Assembly: GCA_030549495.1 (NCBI GenBank)
Contig: JAUIRK010000278.1
Location: forward strand, 788,001 to 852,000
From: Nectonema munidae
Lineage: Eukaryota; Nematomorpha; Nectonematoida; Nectonematidae
DNA length: 64,000 bases
Direction of reading: 5' to 3'
Under the pieces are notes generated by a model. It ran no database searches, had not been told where the DNA came from, and saw only the letters and a list, made by a program, of their open reading frames with translations. The position numbers and the translations under genes are program-made. Below, piece after piece: positions 25,501 to 34,060 of the stretch (positions are counted from its first letter, which is position 1; every line of letters begins with the position of its first letter).

Positions 25501-28500
25501 CTTATTGACATAATGAAGCCGGCAATGCTACGATAGTGAAGGAGAATGAAAATTCACTTCTTGATATCAAGATTCGAATACAATGTACTAATAAGCTTAG
25601 ACCTATTTCTTATCTCTAGTTAAAATCCTCACTGCTGATCTTGAAAATTTACAGTTATAAAGATTAAAGCCGTACTCACGTGTAGGTAGATGTGGACAGG
25701 AACATATTATGTGCACTCTTATGTTCTAACGCGCGCAGTGCATTAAAAAAATTAAAATGTCATTTTTACTTAAGCTCTATTCTCACTGCGATGGAGTATG
25801 AGATTTTGAAGAAGTGCTTCCATTGGTTCATAAATAATAACGATATTTCAATTGACTTGATAAGTAAATGATGATTTAATTAACTTCTTTCAAGCATATG
25901 TTTAACCCATTAATTACCATAGAAATCAGACGATATCTAAAAAACGCAGACGATTTATATTCAAAGTCATTGAAAAAAGCAGACGAAGATGAAATTACTT
26001 ATGTTCCAAAATGGGAGTATAGCGTAGGTTAAGATAAAGGCTCAAATCCTCAAAATTTGAGCGGGGAGGGGCTTTTATAATGGTGCATCACCATTATTAC
26101 CCGACATTACACTTGCAATCTCAGCTCCCAGTGCGACCATAACTGCAGCGATTTTATAAAGTCGAATTGTCTTTTTGTGATTGTGATCGCATCATTCCTA
26201 GCTCAACAAGAGAAACAAACATCCATATATGATAGAATCAAGGCCAAAACAAAACGCTTTGCGCTAGAACAAATTCTTCACGTGATCGTGGAGACAAATA
26301 ATAATTTGGAGATTTATAGCTTTTCATAAACTCATCATGCATTTCTCTCAAAGTAGGATTTATAGATATCATGAGCTTGATAAATTCATCAAATTTACCA
26401 CAGTTCAATGAATCAGCAGTTTCATTATGCCAATGATAGGATAATTCAAATTCAGAAATTTTCAGATAGTTACCAATGGGAATGTCTCCTTTTTCGAGGA
26501 GGAGTGTGGAGTCATTATCAACTCCTAAAAGTCGATAATTTCTCCCACCAGGCAACCCAAATATCTAGGAGTGCACCTCAATCTCGATGAGCACACCATC
26601 ACCATAACCTGTCTCACGACAGTCTAAACCCAGCTTACGTCTCCTGTTAGAGGGTGAAGAATCCTACGCTTGGCGAATTCTGCTTGGCAATGATAGGAAG
26701 AGCCGACATCAAAGGATCAAAAAGCAGCGTCGCTATGAACGCTTGGCTGCCACAAGCCAGTTATCTCTGTGGTTACTTTTCGGTTACCGCAATCATTTAA
26801 CAAACAAAATCCTTATATTATGATCGATAGGCCATGCTTTCACAGTTTGTATTTGCACTGAAAAATAAAATCAAGCCAGCTTTTGCTCCGTGAAGGGTTT
26901 CTGTCCTTACTGAGCTTTTGTTCAACATCAAGAAAAACTTTAACTTTTAACTTAATTATTTATGAAAATTTATTATTTTTCATAAATTACTTCGACTCTA
27001 CTGCTTCGATTCCCTTACTCACTAAAACTTGTGCGAAATCCCATTTCACTAACACATAACACATCAAAGTGCCATCCTTTCTTATACGCTTTAACGGTTG
27101 AGTATAGGCTTAACGCTATTGTACCATCCATTTTCAGGGCTAATTGATTCGGCAGGTGAGCTGTTACACACTACTTGGCGGATTCCAACTTCCATTGCCA
27201 CCGCCCTGCTGTCAATCTTCAATATTTTTAGCCTTAGGGCACCTGCGTTACCTTTTGACAGATGTACTGCCCCAATCAAACTCCCAACCTGACAATGTCT
27301 TGTGATCGAATTGTAAGAACACACTGCTCTATGACACATAGCCTACATACATGCAACTATTAACCTCCCAAAAAAACACTCCTTAACTTTTCACTGAAAA
27401 ACAATGTAGTAGTGAAAAATCTCAACTACACTGCACTTCGCTAAACACAATAAGTAAAGAAACGATGGAAGTTGTGGTATTTCACTGTTGAACTGCCCAA
27501 ACAGCCCTCCCACGAATCCTACACCTTTCATGTTTCTGTATAAAGTCGGATTAGAGTCAATTGCTCAACAGGGTCTTCTTTGCGCGCTGATTCTACCAAG
27601 CCCGTTGCCTCTTTAATCCATTCATGCGCTGGCTATTTCTCGAAGACGTCAGAGTATTGAAACTTTTGCTTCTTTTCATCATCGTCAAATCCTACGGCTA
27701 CGGTGCAGCGTAGGACCGCAACGACGATTGCTCTCTTCAAGGCTGTACGCTCCTTGCGGCTTTGGGCACATATCATCATCATGATGCAACTATTTCCATG
27801 AACATACAAAATGATTAGAAACAGGCATTAGACACCTACATACCTTGACTTTCTGTATGCATTGAGCGAGTTCACCCCACCTTGTAACGTTTTGATTATC
27901 ATCCAGCTATGCTATGCCACCTCGCCAACTCAACACTAAACTATGAGAGCTAATATAGGTTCGAGATCGACTTTGCACACTTCCAGCTTGGACATAAGTC
28001 TACCCTTAACAAGTTTAACTATGCTGTCGTATCTTTTGTTCCGTGAGCCTTAGGTTCGGGGGCAGGTTTGCAGTATTAGACTAAGAATTTCTGGCATATG
28101 GCAGCAGTCACAGTTAGTCAGGAAGTTTATGTGAGGCTAGACAACTAAGGCATCGTTCCAAAAGTCAGTAATTCTGATCTACGTCTCACAAACTTTACGT
28201 TAATACAGTTTGCCCTTCTCATTTTGCACATAAGTTTAAGATATTCTTTTTGACCACACAATTTAGAGATAATGGGATCGTTGGATTCCACAAGCTTAGA
28301 ATATCTAGTAAATCTCATGAAGCGAATATCCTGCTTTAAGCAAGGTAGGCCTAGTCCACCTCTACCAGTTTGTGTATAAAAATAAGCAACTGGTGTATTT
28401 TTAGGTAGACAAAGCCAATTTCTCATTGCGCTCCTTAGCAATCTATCTAACCAGTTCAAGGCACTACTTGAGACAGGCAGAGCATCTCGGTAGGAGATAA

Positions 28501-31500
28501 GAGAGTAAGATATAGACTTTTTGATTGGGTCTAACGGGAGTTCTGGAATTATTTCCAAGATACCTGTCTAAACCGAGCTTTGGATTATAACAAATACCTT
28601 TAAGTTTATAATTTAAGCCTAAATACTCGTAAGTTGCAGTTATTGACAAGCCATCAATAACTGCTCGAACCAATCGCAGAAACGATAACAGATCACATAT
28701 CCACCTCTTATTCTTCTCGTCGATAAACGAGTTCTTGACTTCAAAAAATTTATCGTTAACTTGATTCTTTAAAGAAAGGTTGCGCAGGATTAGGAAGTTT
28801 ACCTAAACCAATTTTGGTATTACTCAACAAAATTAGATCGTCTGCGAAATCTAAAACACTGATTTTTTCACCGTGAAGATTACATCCATACTCTTCAGGA
28901 AGGCTCTCGATTAGTCTGTCAATTACAATATTGAATAGTATAAGAGACAAAGGATCACCTTGAATTATACCAGGCTGAATATCAATATTACCAGAGCTAC
29001 TTCCTTAAAAGTTCATCTGTGTTTTAAACTTTGCATAAAGATCAGATAGATATACACAAAAGGGTTCAGGCACGCACACTCTTGCAGACTCTAAAATTGT
29101 CATTCGCGACACAGAATCGAAGGCTTTGAAAATATCGAGAAAAGCCAACGATAACGTTGTTCTCTCGTCTCTAGAATATCTAAGTACTTGGTCAAGCAAA
29201 AAGCAATTCTCAAGTACACCATCACAGTTTTTAATAAAGGCTTTCTGTCTAAGGCTTAGACGTATTTCATTACTAAGTTTTATTGACATCAACTTATGGA
29301 AGCATATTCGAAGTACGAAGTAAGAGTAATTGGCCGAAAATCATTAGCTGATTCCGGCGTGTCAGTCTTTGGCACTAAACTCGTTTTGCCTACATACAAT
29401 TTTTCAGGCACTTGACCTTTCAACAGCCAAAGATTGAAGTTGTCGGTTAGGGTTATGTATGATAACGATTTTAATTGACAAAGAGTAATCGAATCCGCTC
29501 CAGAAGCTTTTACTTTCATAAGCGCGATAGTCCCCTCTACCTCTTTCACAGTGATTGGCTCAAAAAGATCCCATATAGGGCGTCTATGTTGGTTTTCTCG
29601 ATTTCGATGGTAGATTCAACGCTCAAGTTAATCACCCAAGATCCAATAACCGAGATAGGATCCACAAACATTCCCCTGAAGTTTGGTCCAATTACCACTA
29701 AGTACTCTATCCGCACATGCTTTCTTGTGCTTAGCACAAAGACGCTGTATTCTCTTAAACTGTATGCGGCGCAAAGTCTTAGTATCCATCTCCTTAGCTG
29801 GCATGCTATTACATCTAGGCTTCATTTTTGCGCGACACTCTTTAAGCTTCAGCCCCGAGATCAAAATTTCATACCTCACATCAATACTAACCTCACTTCG
29901 TAAACTAGACTTGTCTTTGATGGCCGATCCCAACTTGTTTTGCCATAAGACAGACTCACTAGCATCTGAGCTAACACTGTTTCCTTCTTCTATACGTTCC
30001 GCTTCATAAGCCAAAGGAACATCCTTATATTTCTTACGTTTCTATTTCACGTTCATAATTTCATGGTAGAAGTGGAATAAGAACAACACAAGATTGCAAT
30101 AAATTTCATAAGCAATTGATCATTCCAATACATTCACCACTGTTTGCAAAATTCAGCACAAAAAGCTACACCTATTTCATACAATAAAAACAAATTAAAC
30201 TTAATCTTTGACGCAAATCACAAAATAGGCGACAATGAAAAGCCAATCAATCTTTATGCATCAAGAAGTGTAAGAAAATTGTAAAGTTAATGTAAAATGA
30301 TTACAATTACAAATTTGTCGCAACGTTATTCCTATTTCACCGCACACCTACGCACAAAATATTCATTGTCACTCTTCACTCACATACTCAACTGTACATC
30401 CACGTAAAGGGAGAAAATGTACTCACAGAAAAAATACAAATTTTTGGCCTAAAAACACCCAAAATCATATGCACTAGTAGAACAAAGCTTCAACGAGAAG
30501 TTTAGAAAAGATTTAAAAGCGATGTGCATATAAAAAGATGCAACACCAAAACCTTTCCTCTGCTTTTTCAAATAGTTTTGTATATGCATCTTCTGCTTTT
30601 TAATAAATATCGTCTGATTTTTCTGGAGATTTATTAATGGGCTTTTTAAAATTCATTGCTTTCTCAGTTTCAAACATTCCTTTTTACGCTTCTGTAACAG
30701 GTATTCACTATTATTTCCTATGTGAGCGTTATTTATATTTTTAAGTTTATCTTCGAGCCAGTCCAGAAATCTGTTTGCAACGCATTCACGAAAGAGGAAG
30801 ACAGGAAGAGGCAAATATTACATTGGTATATCCATTTTATCTATTTGCCTTTCTCTTAACCTAAACCCCGTTTAGGAATATTTACAAGAACTTCATCTTT
30901 TGCACGAAAAATGGCTCAGTCCTACCAGCCCATCACTTCGCGATAATGAACCCAAAATTTTGGTAAGCTTCAAATGATTTAGACTCTCAATCTTTCAAGT
31001 TAAAAATTAAAAACTTTAAGATGGGGTTAATTTCCTACCTTAATTATGGGCAAGGTTAAAATTATTATTTTTTTTATAAAAATCAATATCTTGATAAAAT
31101 AATCCTTTTAAAGTTCTCAAAGTAAAATTTTTTGTTTTTGATCCTATTTTAAAGTACAAAATAAAGGAGTTACTTTATTTGAAAACTTACCTGGACATCC
31201 TTCCACACGGTAGAAATGCATCTTTCTTTGAAATTCTCTTTTTTTAATAGTAAAATGAATTTAAGTTATCTGTTAGAGATGATGGTGCTCCAATCCTAAA
31301 TATTCTTTATATTTCATTTTAATATTTTTTCATATTATAAATTTCTTATGATAAAGAGAAGGGTGTGTTTGTTGTGCTACTAATGTGTTTTATATAACGG
31401 AATGTCTGGAGATTTGAACTAAATATTTTTCTCAGTTGAATGGGGCAAAAAGTTTTTCAGAGAAGTACATTCTTATTAAAAAATATTTTGGAAAAATTTG

Positions 31501-31501
31501 A
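13449..31501 (+). CDS. Deoxynucleoside kinase (TK2/dNK family), whole gene with 8 supported exons
   Basis: Phosphorylates deoxyribonucleosides to monophosphates in the salvage pathway. Exons: 13449-13526, 15229-15282, 20800-20889, 23161-23234, 25775-25863, 30746-30825, 30876-30962 and 31436-31501. All are bounded by AG/GT and compatible in phase, giving about 205 residues, or about 213 with the tentative first exon (insect dNK is about 250, human TK2 about 265). Motifs in order: P-loop GNIGSGKST, EPVEKW (catalytic Glu region), EDPKRWAF, MERSLFSAR (ERS motif), DLIIYLRASPE, the LID arginines in RIHERGRQEE, and EYLQELHLLHEKWL. These follow the insect dNK/TK2 family closely. The introns are filled with transposon debris, including an antisense R2/28S block. 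The 5' end is uncertain. No frame disruption is seen in the exons, so the gene looks functional. Confidence 0.88.
14020..14275 (+). pseudogene. LINE reverse transcriptase C-terminal fragment
   Basis: Decayed frame reading KLPLNLDKSN...VVSKRNKVL...HTKLFGVTI. This is the part of Jockey/CR1-type RTs just after the YADD motif (LNxxKSxxMxFS ... xxYLGITL). It resembles the LINE copy at 41090-41240 in the same window. At least one stop interrupts it; the rest of the element is absent. Confidence 0.6.
15032..15168 (-). mobile_element. TTAA MITE, family A (137 bp)
   Basis: Starts TTAACCCGTTAAAGCCCAG and ends TGGTCGTTAACGGGTTAA, so both ends are TTAA followed by CCC in inverted orientation. The interior carries the family A phrases ATCGTCTGC, AATCTTCTGCTTTACAT and GATATCGTCTGA. 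Nonautonomous; no coding capacity. Lies 61 bp upstream of kinase exon 2. Confidence 0.85.
15229..15282 (+). CDS. Kinase exon 2: EPVEKW
   Basis: 18 codons, phase 0 at both ends, acceptor CTTTTTTAG-like (15221-15228) and donor ATG|gtaata. Encodes ISVEPVEKWRNFKGYNPM, matching the insect dNK stretch with the catalytic-base glutamate and the substrate-stacking tryptophan. Confidence 0.9.
15465..16303 (-). pseudogene. Remnant of a multicopy invertebrate gene family of unknown function
   Basis: The first 92 codons are open and start MSRKCLNSPDIFCYVCGEF, with CxxC, then CYLAYFGCKL, CKSCISKL and FGVPMIWREQKDH. After a frame change follow CYFCMTKVAGFNKKNKNN and PSAFRPVPHS, and much further on remnants such as TLKKLM. 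I recall closely similar N-terminal sequences (paired Cys, YFGCKLGDQDK, VPMVWREPKDH) as a highly repeated, functionally uncharacterised family in arthropod and other invertebrate genomes. The paired cysteines suggest a zinc-binding domain. The downstream part is broken by several stops. The copy lies inside the possible hAT-bounded block, which may have moved it. Confidence 0.6.
16340..16925. repeat. Low-complexity G/T homopolymer tract
   Basis: Long runs of T, A and G, including G runs over ten bases and T runs of 20 or more, with almost no C on the plus strand. Open frames through it encode poly-Phe, poly-Gly or poly-Lys and are not genes. The composition is unlike the rest of the window and may be an assembly or base-calling artefact. 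Confidence 0.85.
17040..17165 (-). repeat. tRNA-derived SINE or tRNA pseudogene
   Basis: The minus strand reads GTTGGTTAGATACTGGGATT, then TAACGCAAGATCTTGG and a perfect B box GGTTCGATCCCG. It resembles an isoleucine tRNA body but lacks a proper acceptor stem. Related tRNA-like heads occur at 38885-39015 and 54555-54690. Confidence 0.55.
19290..20545 (+). pseudogene. piggyBac-like transposase remnant, second family
   Basis: N-terminal part from ATG 19310 reads MPRGRNFIIKEDC with an acidic stretch after it. A middle piece after 19889 reads EEFICMLGIHICMGYPKLLK then IKDYWSTSETMRVPF, matching the piggyBac N-domain signature (LGIxxxMG...DYWS). A C-terminal piece at 20270-20524 ends in a Cys-rich domain, with GRCRNCSPKK, KCSSCGNPKLRDCFKDYQ and a stop. 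Most of the catalytic domain is missing, and stops and frame changes occur. A family B MITE sits inside it at 19752-19888. It differs from the 4.5-6.1 kb copy. Confidence 0.65.
19752..19888 (+). mobile_element. TTAA MITE, family B (137 bp)
   Basis: Left end TTAGCCCATTACG, right end GGCTTAATGGGTTAA. The interior carries AGACGATATCTAAAAAACGC, TTCAAAGTCATTGAAAAA and ACTTATGTTCCCAAATGGGA, shared with 25902-26032 and 53010-53149. Inserted within the piggyBac remnant. The first base pair of its left TTAA is changed. Confidence 0.8.
20800..20889 (+). CDS. Kinase exon 3
   Basis: 30 codons, phase 0 at both ends, acceptor CTATTTTAG, donor CAG|gttaga (a weaker donor). Encodes NMFYEDPKRWAFTFHI and the following helix, matching YKDPKKWAMPFQ of insect dNK. 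Confidence 0.85.
20890..23160 (+). other. Kinase intron 3 (2.3 kb)
   Basis: About 21000-21750 is GC-richer; read on the minus strand it gives interrupted stretches faintly like a ZBED/hAT-derived transposase, too weak to call. A stretch at 22860-23110 has CAGGGGCGTGCCC and two GCCCAC motifs, typical of a DNA-transposon end. Ends in acceptor TTCATTTTTAG. Confidence 0.4.
23161..23234 (+). CDS. Kinase exon 4: ERS motif
   Basis: 24 codons plus two bases (AG), donor AG|gtattt. Encodes KDKVNLMERSLFSARNIFVE and HLFK. MERSxFSAR is the family motif that contacts the substrate, and FVEHLF matches the following helix. Confidence 0.9.
23235..25774 (+). other. Kinase intron 4 (2.5 kb)
   Basis: AT-rich; nothing assignable except a faint TTAACCGGTTAAG at about 23839, like the end of a family A MITE, preceded by diverged internal phrases from about 23740. 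Confidence 0.4.
25775..25863 (+). CDS. Kinase exon 5
   Basis: Starts with one base completing a Ser codon (AG+C), ends with one base (A) of an Ile codon, donor A|gtaaat. Encodes SILTAMEYEILKKCFHW then FINNNDISIDLI, matching the TK2 stretch EVDYVVLSEWFDW...VSVDLI. Both splice phases fit the neighbours exactly. Confidence 0.85.
25902..26032 (+). mobile_element. TTAA MITE, family B (131 bp)
   Basis: TTAACCCATTAATTACCAT at the left, GCGTAGGTTAA at the right. The interior is nearly identical to the copy at 19752-19888. It begins 38 bp after the donor of kinase exon 5. Confidence 0.85.
26238..26555 (-). CDS. Unrecognised 105-codon open frame beside the 28S fragment
   Basis: Minus-strand frame beginning MPGGRNYRLLGVDND and including HWHNETADSLNCGKFDEF and SYKSPNYYLSPRSREEF. 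I recognise no domain. Its start overlaps the region where similarity to the 28S 3' part fades, so the first 20 or so codons may just be rDNA read as protein. It has more mixed composition than surrounding AT-rich frames. Could be a fragment of an unknown gene brought in with the rDNA, or chance. Confidence 0.2.
   Translation of the reverse strand: MPGGRNYRLLGVDNDSTLLLEKGDIPIGNYLKISEFELSYHWHNETADSLNCGKFDEFIKLMISINPTLREMHDEFMKSYKSPNYYLSPRSREEFVLAQSVLFWP
26570..27635 (-). pseudogene. 28S ribosomal RNA pseudogene, rearranged
   Basis: The minus strand carries strongly conserved 28S sequence. From 27635: TAGCCA (start of the R2 3' flank), GCGCATGAATGGATTAA, ACGGGCTTGG, AAGAAGACCCTGTTGAGC, then GGGAGTTTGATTGGGGC and GGTAACGCAGGTGCCCTAAGG near 27236. 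Next, out of normal order, is an upstream 28S piece (about 27213-27091: CAGCAGGGCGGTGGCAATGG, CACCTGCCGAATCAATTAGC). Then the normal order resumes at about 26916 (GGACAGAAACC) through GATAACTGGCTTGTGGCAGC and TTCATAGCGACG to GTCGTGAGACAGGTTA at about 26607. Small deletions (25 bases after TAGCCA) and substitutions at invariant positions show it is not functional. Confidence 0.88.
27636..30030 (-). mobile_element. R2-clade LINE, 5'-truncated and decayed, at its 28S target site
   Basis: R2 retrotransposons insert site-specifically into 28S genes by target-primed reverse transcription. Minus-strand fragments in order: a basic pre-RT region (about 30014-29628), RT with GADSITL and FRPITLTSYF (about 29500-29290), LAFLDIFKAFDSVS (catalytic Asp), VLDFADDLILLS (F-A-D-D, about 28850), a thumb with GGLGLPCL, and a C-terminal zinc motif CDCCHMPEIL...LQTCPRT then RYDSIV (about 28110-28010), the R2 endonuclease region. 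The 3' untranslated region (about 27990-27636) ends in GAAA directly against TAGCCA, the canonical R2/28S junction. Several stops and frame changes; the N-terminal zinc-finger/Myb region and the 5' 28S flank are not seen. Confidence 0.85.
30031..30745. other. Intronic remainder with MITE fragment
   Basis: No gene. At about 30560-30640 the phrases CTTCTGCTTTTTAATAAATA and TCGTCTGATTTTTCTGG are a degraded family A MITE, reverse orientation. Confidence 0.5.
30746..30825 (+). CDS. Kinase exon 6: LID region
   Basis: Starts with two bases completing the Ile codon from exon 5, ends phase 0, donor TTG|gtatat. Encodes IYLRASPEICLQRIHERGRQ then EEANITL. Matches IYLRTSPEVxYxRIxxRARxEE; the spaced arginines form the LID that closes over ATP. 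Confidence 0.9.
30876..30962 (+). CDS. Kinase exon 7
   Basis: 29 codons, phase 0. Separated from exon 6 by an intron of only 50 bp (gtatat ... CCCCGTTTAG). Encodes EYLQELHLLHEKWLSPTSPS and the following LRDNEPKIL, matching the family helix YLQELHELHEDWL and the strand after it. Donor TTG|gtaagc. Confidence 0.9.
31436..31501 (+). CDS. Kinase exon 8 (last exon)
   Basis: Acceptor TTTTTCTCAG, 21 codons and stop TGA at 31499-31501. Encodes LNGAKSFSEKYILIKKYF then GKI. The family C-terminus is variable, so the call rests on phase, acceptor and the strand-like start rather than strong similarity. No clear polyadenylation signal nearby; AATAAA occurs about 450 bp on. Confidence 0.6.
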   Translation: MNGAKSFSEKYILIKKYFGKI

Positions 31502-31590
31502 CCTCCATTAGATGTAGTTAAACGTAAGTGTTTTTATTAACCCATTTTTGATCATAATCCTATATATAGGAGGCAGAAGATTTCTTGATT

Positions 31591-31717
31591 TTAACCGGTT
31601 ATCGACCACAGTCGACTTTACAAAAATGAAATCGTCTGCGTTTTTTAATGCTTTTTAATACAAATCTTCTGCTTTACATTAGATATCGTCTGATTATTCT
31701 GATCGATAACGGGTTAC
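31591..31717 (-). mobile_element. TTAA MITE, family A (127 bp)
   Basis: TTAACCGGTTATCGACCACA at the left, TGATCGATAACGGGTTA at the right (last base of the right TTAA changed). Interior as in 15032-15168. Lies 90 bp after the kinase stop codon, so it may fall in the transcript's 3' untranslated region. Confidence 0.85.
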
Positions 31718-32869
31718 GATAGTTTTATATTAAATTACTCACTCCCGACCTCTTTGACTCGGATAAAATGGATTGGATTAGATTCCTATAATTTCTTTCA
31801 ATTTAGTGAACTCAGGTATACTGACAACGTTTTGCGTTAAAGCGCAAACTCGTAATCAGGTACTTCAACATGTGAAACCTGGCTGTGTGATATTAATTTT
31901 CCATTAATTTGGTAATGTGTATATACAGACCAAATTGAACATATTTTATAAATAAAAAGAAAATGCAGTTAAGCTTCAAACAATAAAATAACATTTCGAC
32001 TCAAAGAGTCTTATCAAATGCCTTCATGTGAATGATAATTTACTTGAAAGATCAATGGTATGAATGATGCTTTTTAACAGAGGGGATTAAAAGTGGTTGC
32101 CTACGTTAGAAACTTTACTCCCTTTCCTTTGTAATTAACTTGTTTCAAACAATGACTTGAGAACTTTTTAATTAATTATTAGTTATCTTTTTTTAATAAA
32201 TAGTTATTTAGTTGGGAGGTAGCTAGTTTTTTAACAAAAATTACTTTACTGGCTTATGAGTTTAGAATGCTTATTATTTAGTTATCAACAAGTGATTCGA
32301 AATTTTTTATTTTAATCGATGAAAAAAAAACCATTTTTAAAAAGCTGGAGCTTTTATTCAACAAAAGAACGTTGTAAGGAAAGTGAATGATATCAAAATA
32401 ACATGCATATATATACAAGAAAAAATGAATAAAAGTTGCAGAAGAAAGGACGATCAAAGTAGTATTTAAATTAAGAATTATAAAAGTTATAACAGAGATA
32501 AATAGGGAATATATATGATAAAATTATAGAAAAGACATGCATTCAAATAAAGGTGAAAAAGAATCACACAAAGGAATTCCACAATTTGAATATTACAGGC
32601 ACGATAAAGACTATCAAGAATAGCGCATCATCCTCGCCCCGTTATTTATAATTGAAAACAAATTGATAGCAGTGCTAAAAATGCTAAAGCTAAATGAAAG
32701 TTGTAAAAGAAATTTACTGTGAAGGAGAAAAAGAATGACACAATAAATGATAACAGTTTTTTTAGAGAAGAGGGATGCTGATCTTTTGATTAGTTGTATT
32801 CAAAGTCATAGTTTATAACAGAAGTAAGGCTCATATTTTGCTTGGAAACTGCGCATGATTCCTGCTTTT
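31718..32869. other. No gene seen
   Basis: AT-rich sequence with no supportable frame. It may include the kinase 3' untranslated region at its start. Confidence 0.4.
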
Positions 32870-33380
32870 TCGTTTGTTCCAACTTCAAATGCCATTGAAT
32901 ATTTTGAAAAATTATGCGACCAAATTAATTTTTCAGGAGATGTCCAACCACTCTTGGACTATGTAGGACACTTGGATTGGACGACCAAAGCATAGAAATG
33001 CAAGATGGACTCCTTTATTTGATATAGAACTTTGGAATTGTTATGAGTCAGCTAAAGAAGCTTCTTTCAAAACAAATAATGCATGCAAGGGTTGACATCA
33101 TGCTTTTAACTCTTTAGTTGGAGCATCTCATTCGAATGTTTGGAAGGGTGTAAATATGCTAAAAATAGAACAAGTCAGAGTTGAGGTAGAAATCGAGCAG
33201 TTTTAATCTGGTTCTGAATCCTTTGTTCGAAGAAAAAAGTACAAAGATTCCTATTTAAGAATTCATCGAATTGTAAAAAAAACTTTGAAAATTTAAGTGA
33301 AATTGAATATTTAAGAGCAATAGCTCATAATTTACCTCTTAAACATTTTCAATATTTGATAAGAAAATTTAGTTGATACA
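32870..33380 (+). pseudogene. Mutator-like (MULE) transposase C-terminal remnant
   Basis: Three frames together show the MULE C-terminal pattern in order: FVPTSNAIEYFEKL, then DTWIGRPKHRNA-like sequence and PLFDIELWNCYESAKE, then ACKG.HHAFNSLVGASHSNVW, EQVRVEVEIEQ, and YLRAIAHNL near 33310. The known family form is PLFPIELWNV...TNNxVEGWHRAF...HPxxW...EQ...ExxxxQ. The catalytic DDE part upstream is not visible. Several frame changes and stops. Confidence 0.6.
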
Positions 33381-33429
33381 AACTTTTACTTTTTTATATA
33401 TTTTAAAAAATAAATAGATTTTTTTATGT

Positions 33430-34060
33430 CTAGGCCAGGGGCGCATATCCGGGGGCGAAAATGACCCGTGTCTCCAAATAATTTTCCATAAGTAAGAGAA
33501 GCTTTAAAGCTTGTTTATAAAACATGTATGATGATCGCATTATAGGATGTAATGATCATTCGAATACATGATAATGTAAGATAAGAATAAAAGAGGGAAT
33601 GCAGACTTTCAAGTCAAACATCGTGCCAAGCTGCTCTCAAATTCCTATCAAAAATATTTTACAAACGATGTGAGAGCTATATAATAATAATACATTCTTT
33701 CAATATGCACACAATAAATGAGCAATGTTTATCACAGTGTCTCAAAGGGCCTTGTAGCATTTTTGAGCAAACACATGTTGATGAACTTTTAGCTAAATTG
33801 CCCCTGCCATCATAAAAAAAATAGTGAATGTATTGGTATAAATGTGAACCTTTATGTAATAACTTTTGTAACATCGTCTCTTCGAGAGGTATATCAAATC
33901 TTACATGTAGCAAAATATGAACAGAAAGTTGAACCTTGTCCCACTGATCATTTATAAGCAAACTATAGAATAGGAACCACGGTAGTATACATGTTCGAAA
34001 TGTCATAAACAAGTTGTTTACACGCGTTCAACCGCATAAGTTATGAGATTGTATATCAGT
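33430..34060. repeat. Interspersed repeat with CAGGGGCGCA end
   Basis: Begins CCAGGGGCGCATATCCGGGG, a DNA-transposon-like end that recurs near 40030 and (inverted) 55350. Its body (ATATTTTACAAACGATGTGA, GGGCCTTGTAG, GTTGATGA) recurs at 37490-37680, and its last 190 bp recur inverted at 11995-12320. A frame of 111 codons on the minus strand is not supported as a gene. A CAGTGGCGTATATTCAAGG motif follows at about 34063. Confidence 0.55.

Larger units (their letters stand above)
25864..30745 (+). other. Kinase intron 5 (4.9 kb)
   Basis: Contains a family B MITE immediately after the exon (25902-26032), then an antisense block of 28S rRNA pseudogene and R2 LINE (about 26480-30020), then 30030-30740 with a degraded family A MITE fragment (about 30560-30640). 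Ends TATTTTTAAG. Confidence 0.8.

Noticed and set aside
29475-30009. Plus-strand frames of 108-142 codons opposite the R2 element.
   Set aside because: Antisense to the R2 coding region; no independent motif.
33677-34012. 111-codon minus-strand frame.
   Set aside because: Lies wholly inside an interspersed repeat whose other copies do not keep the frame.
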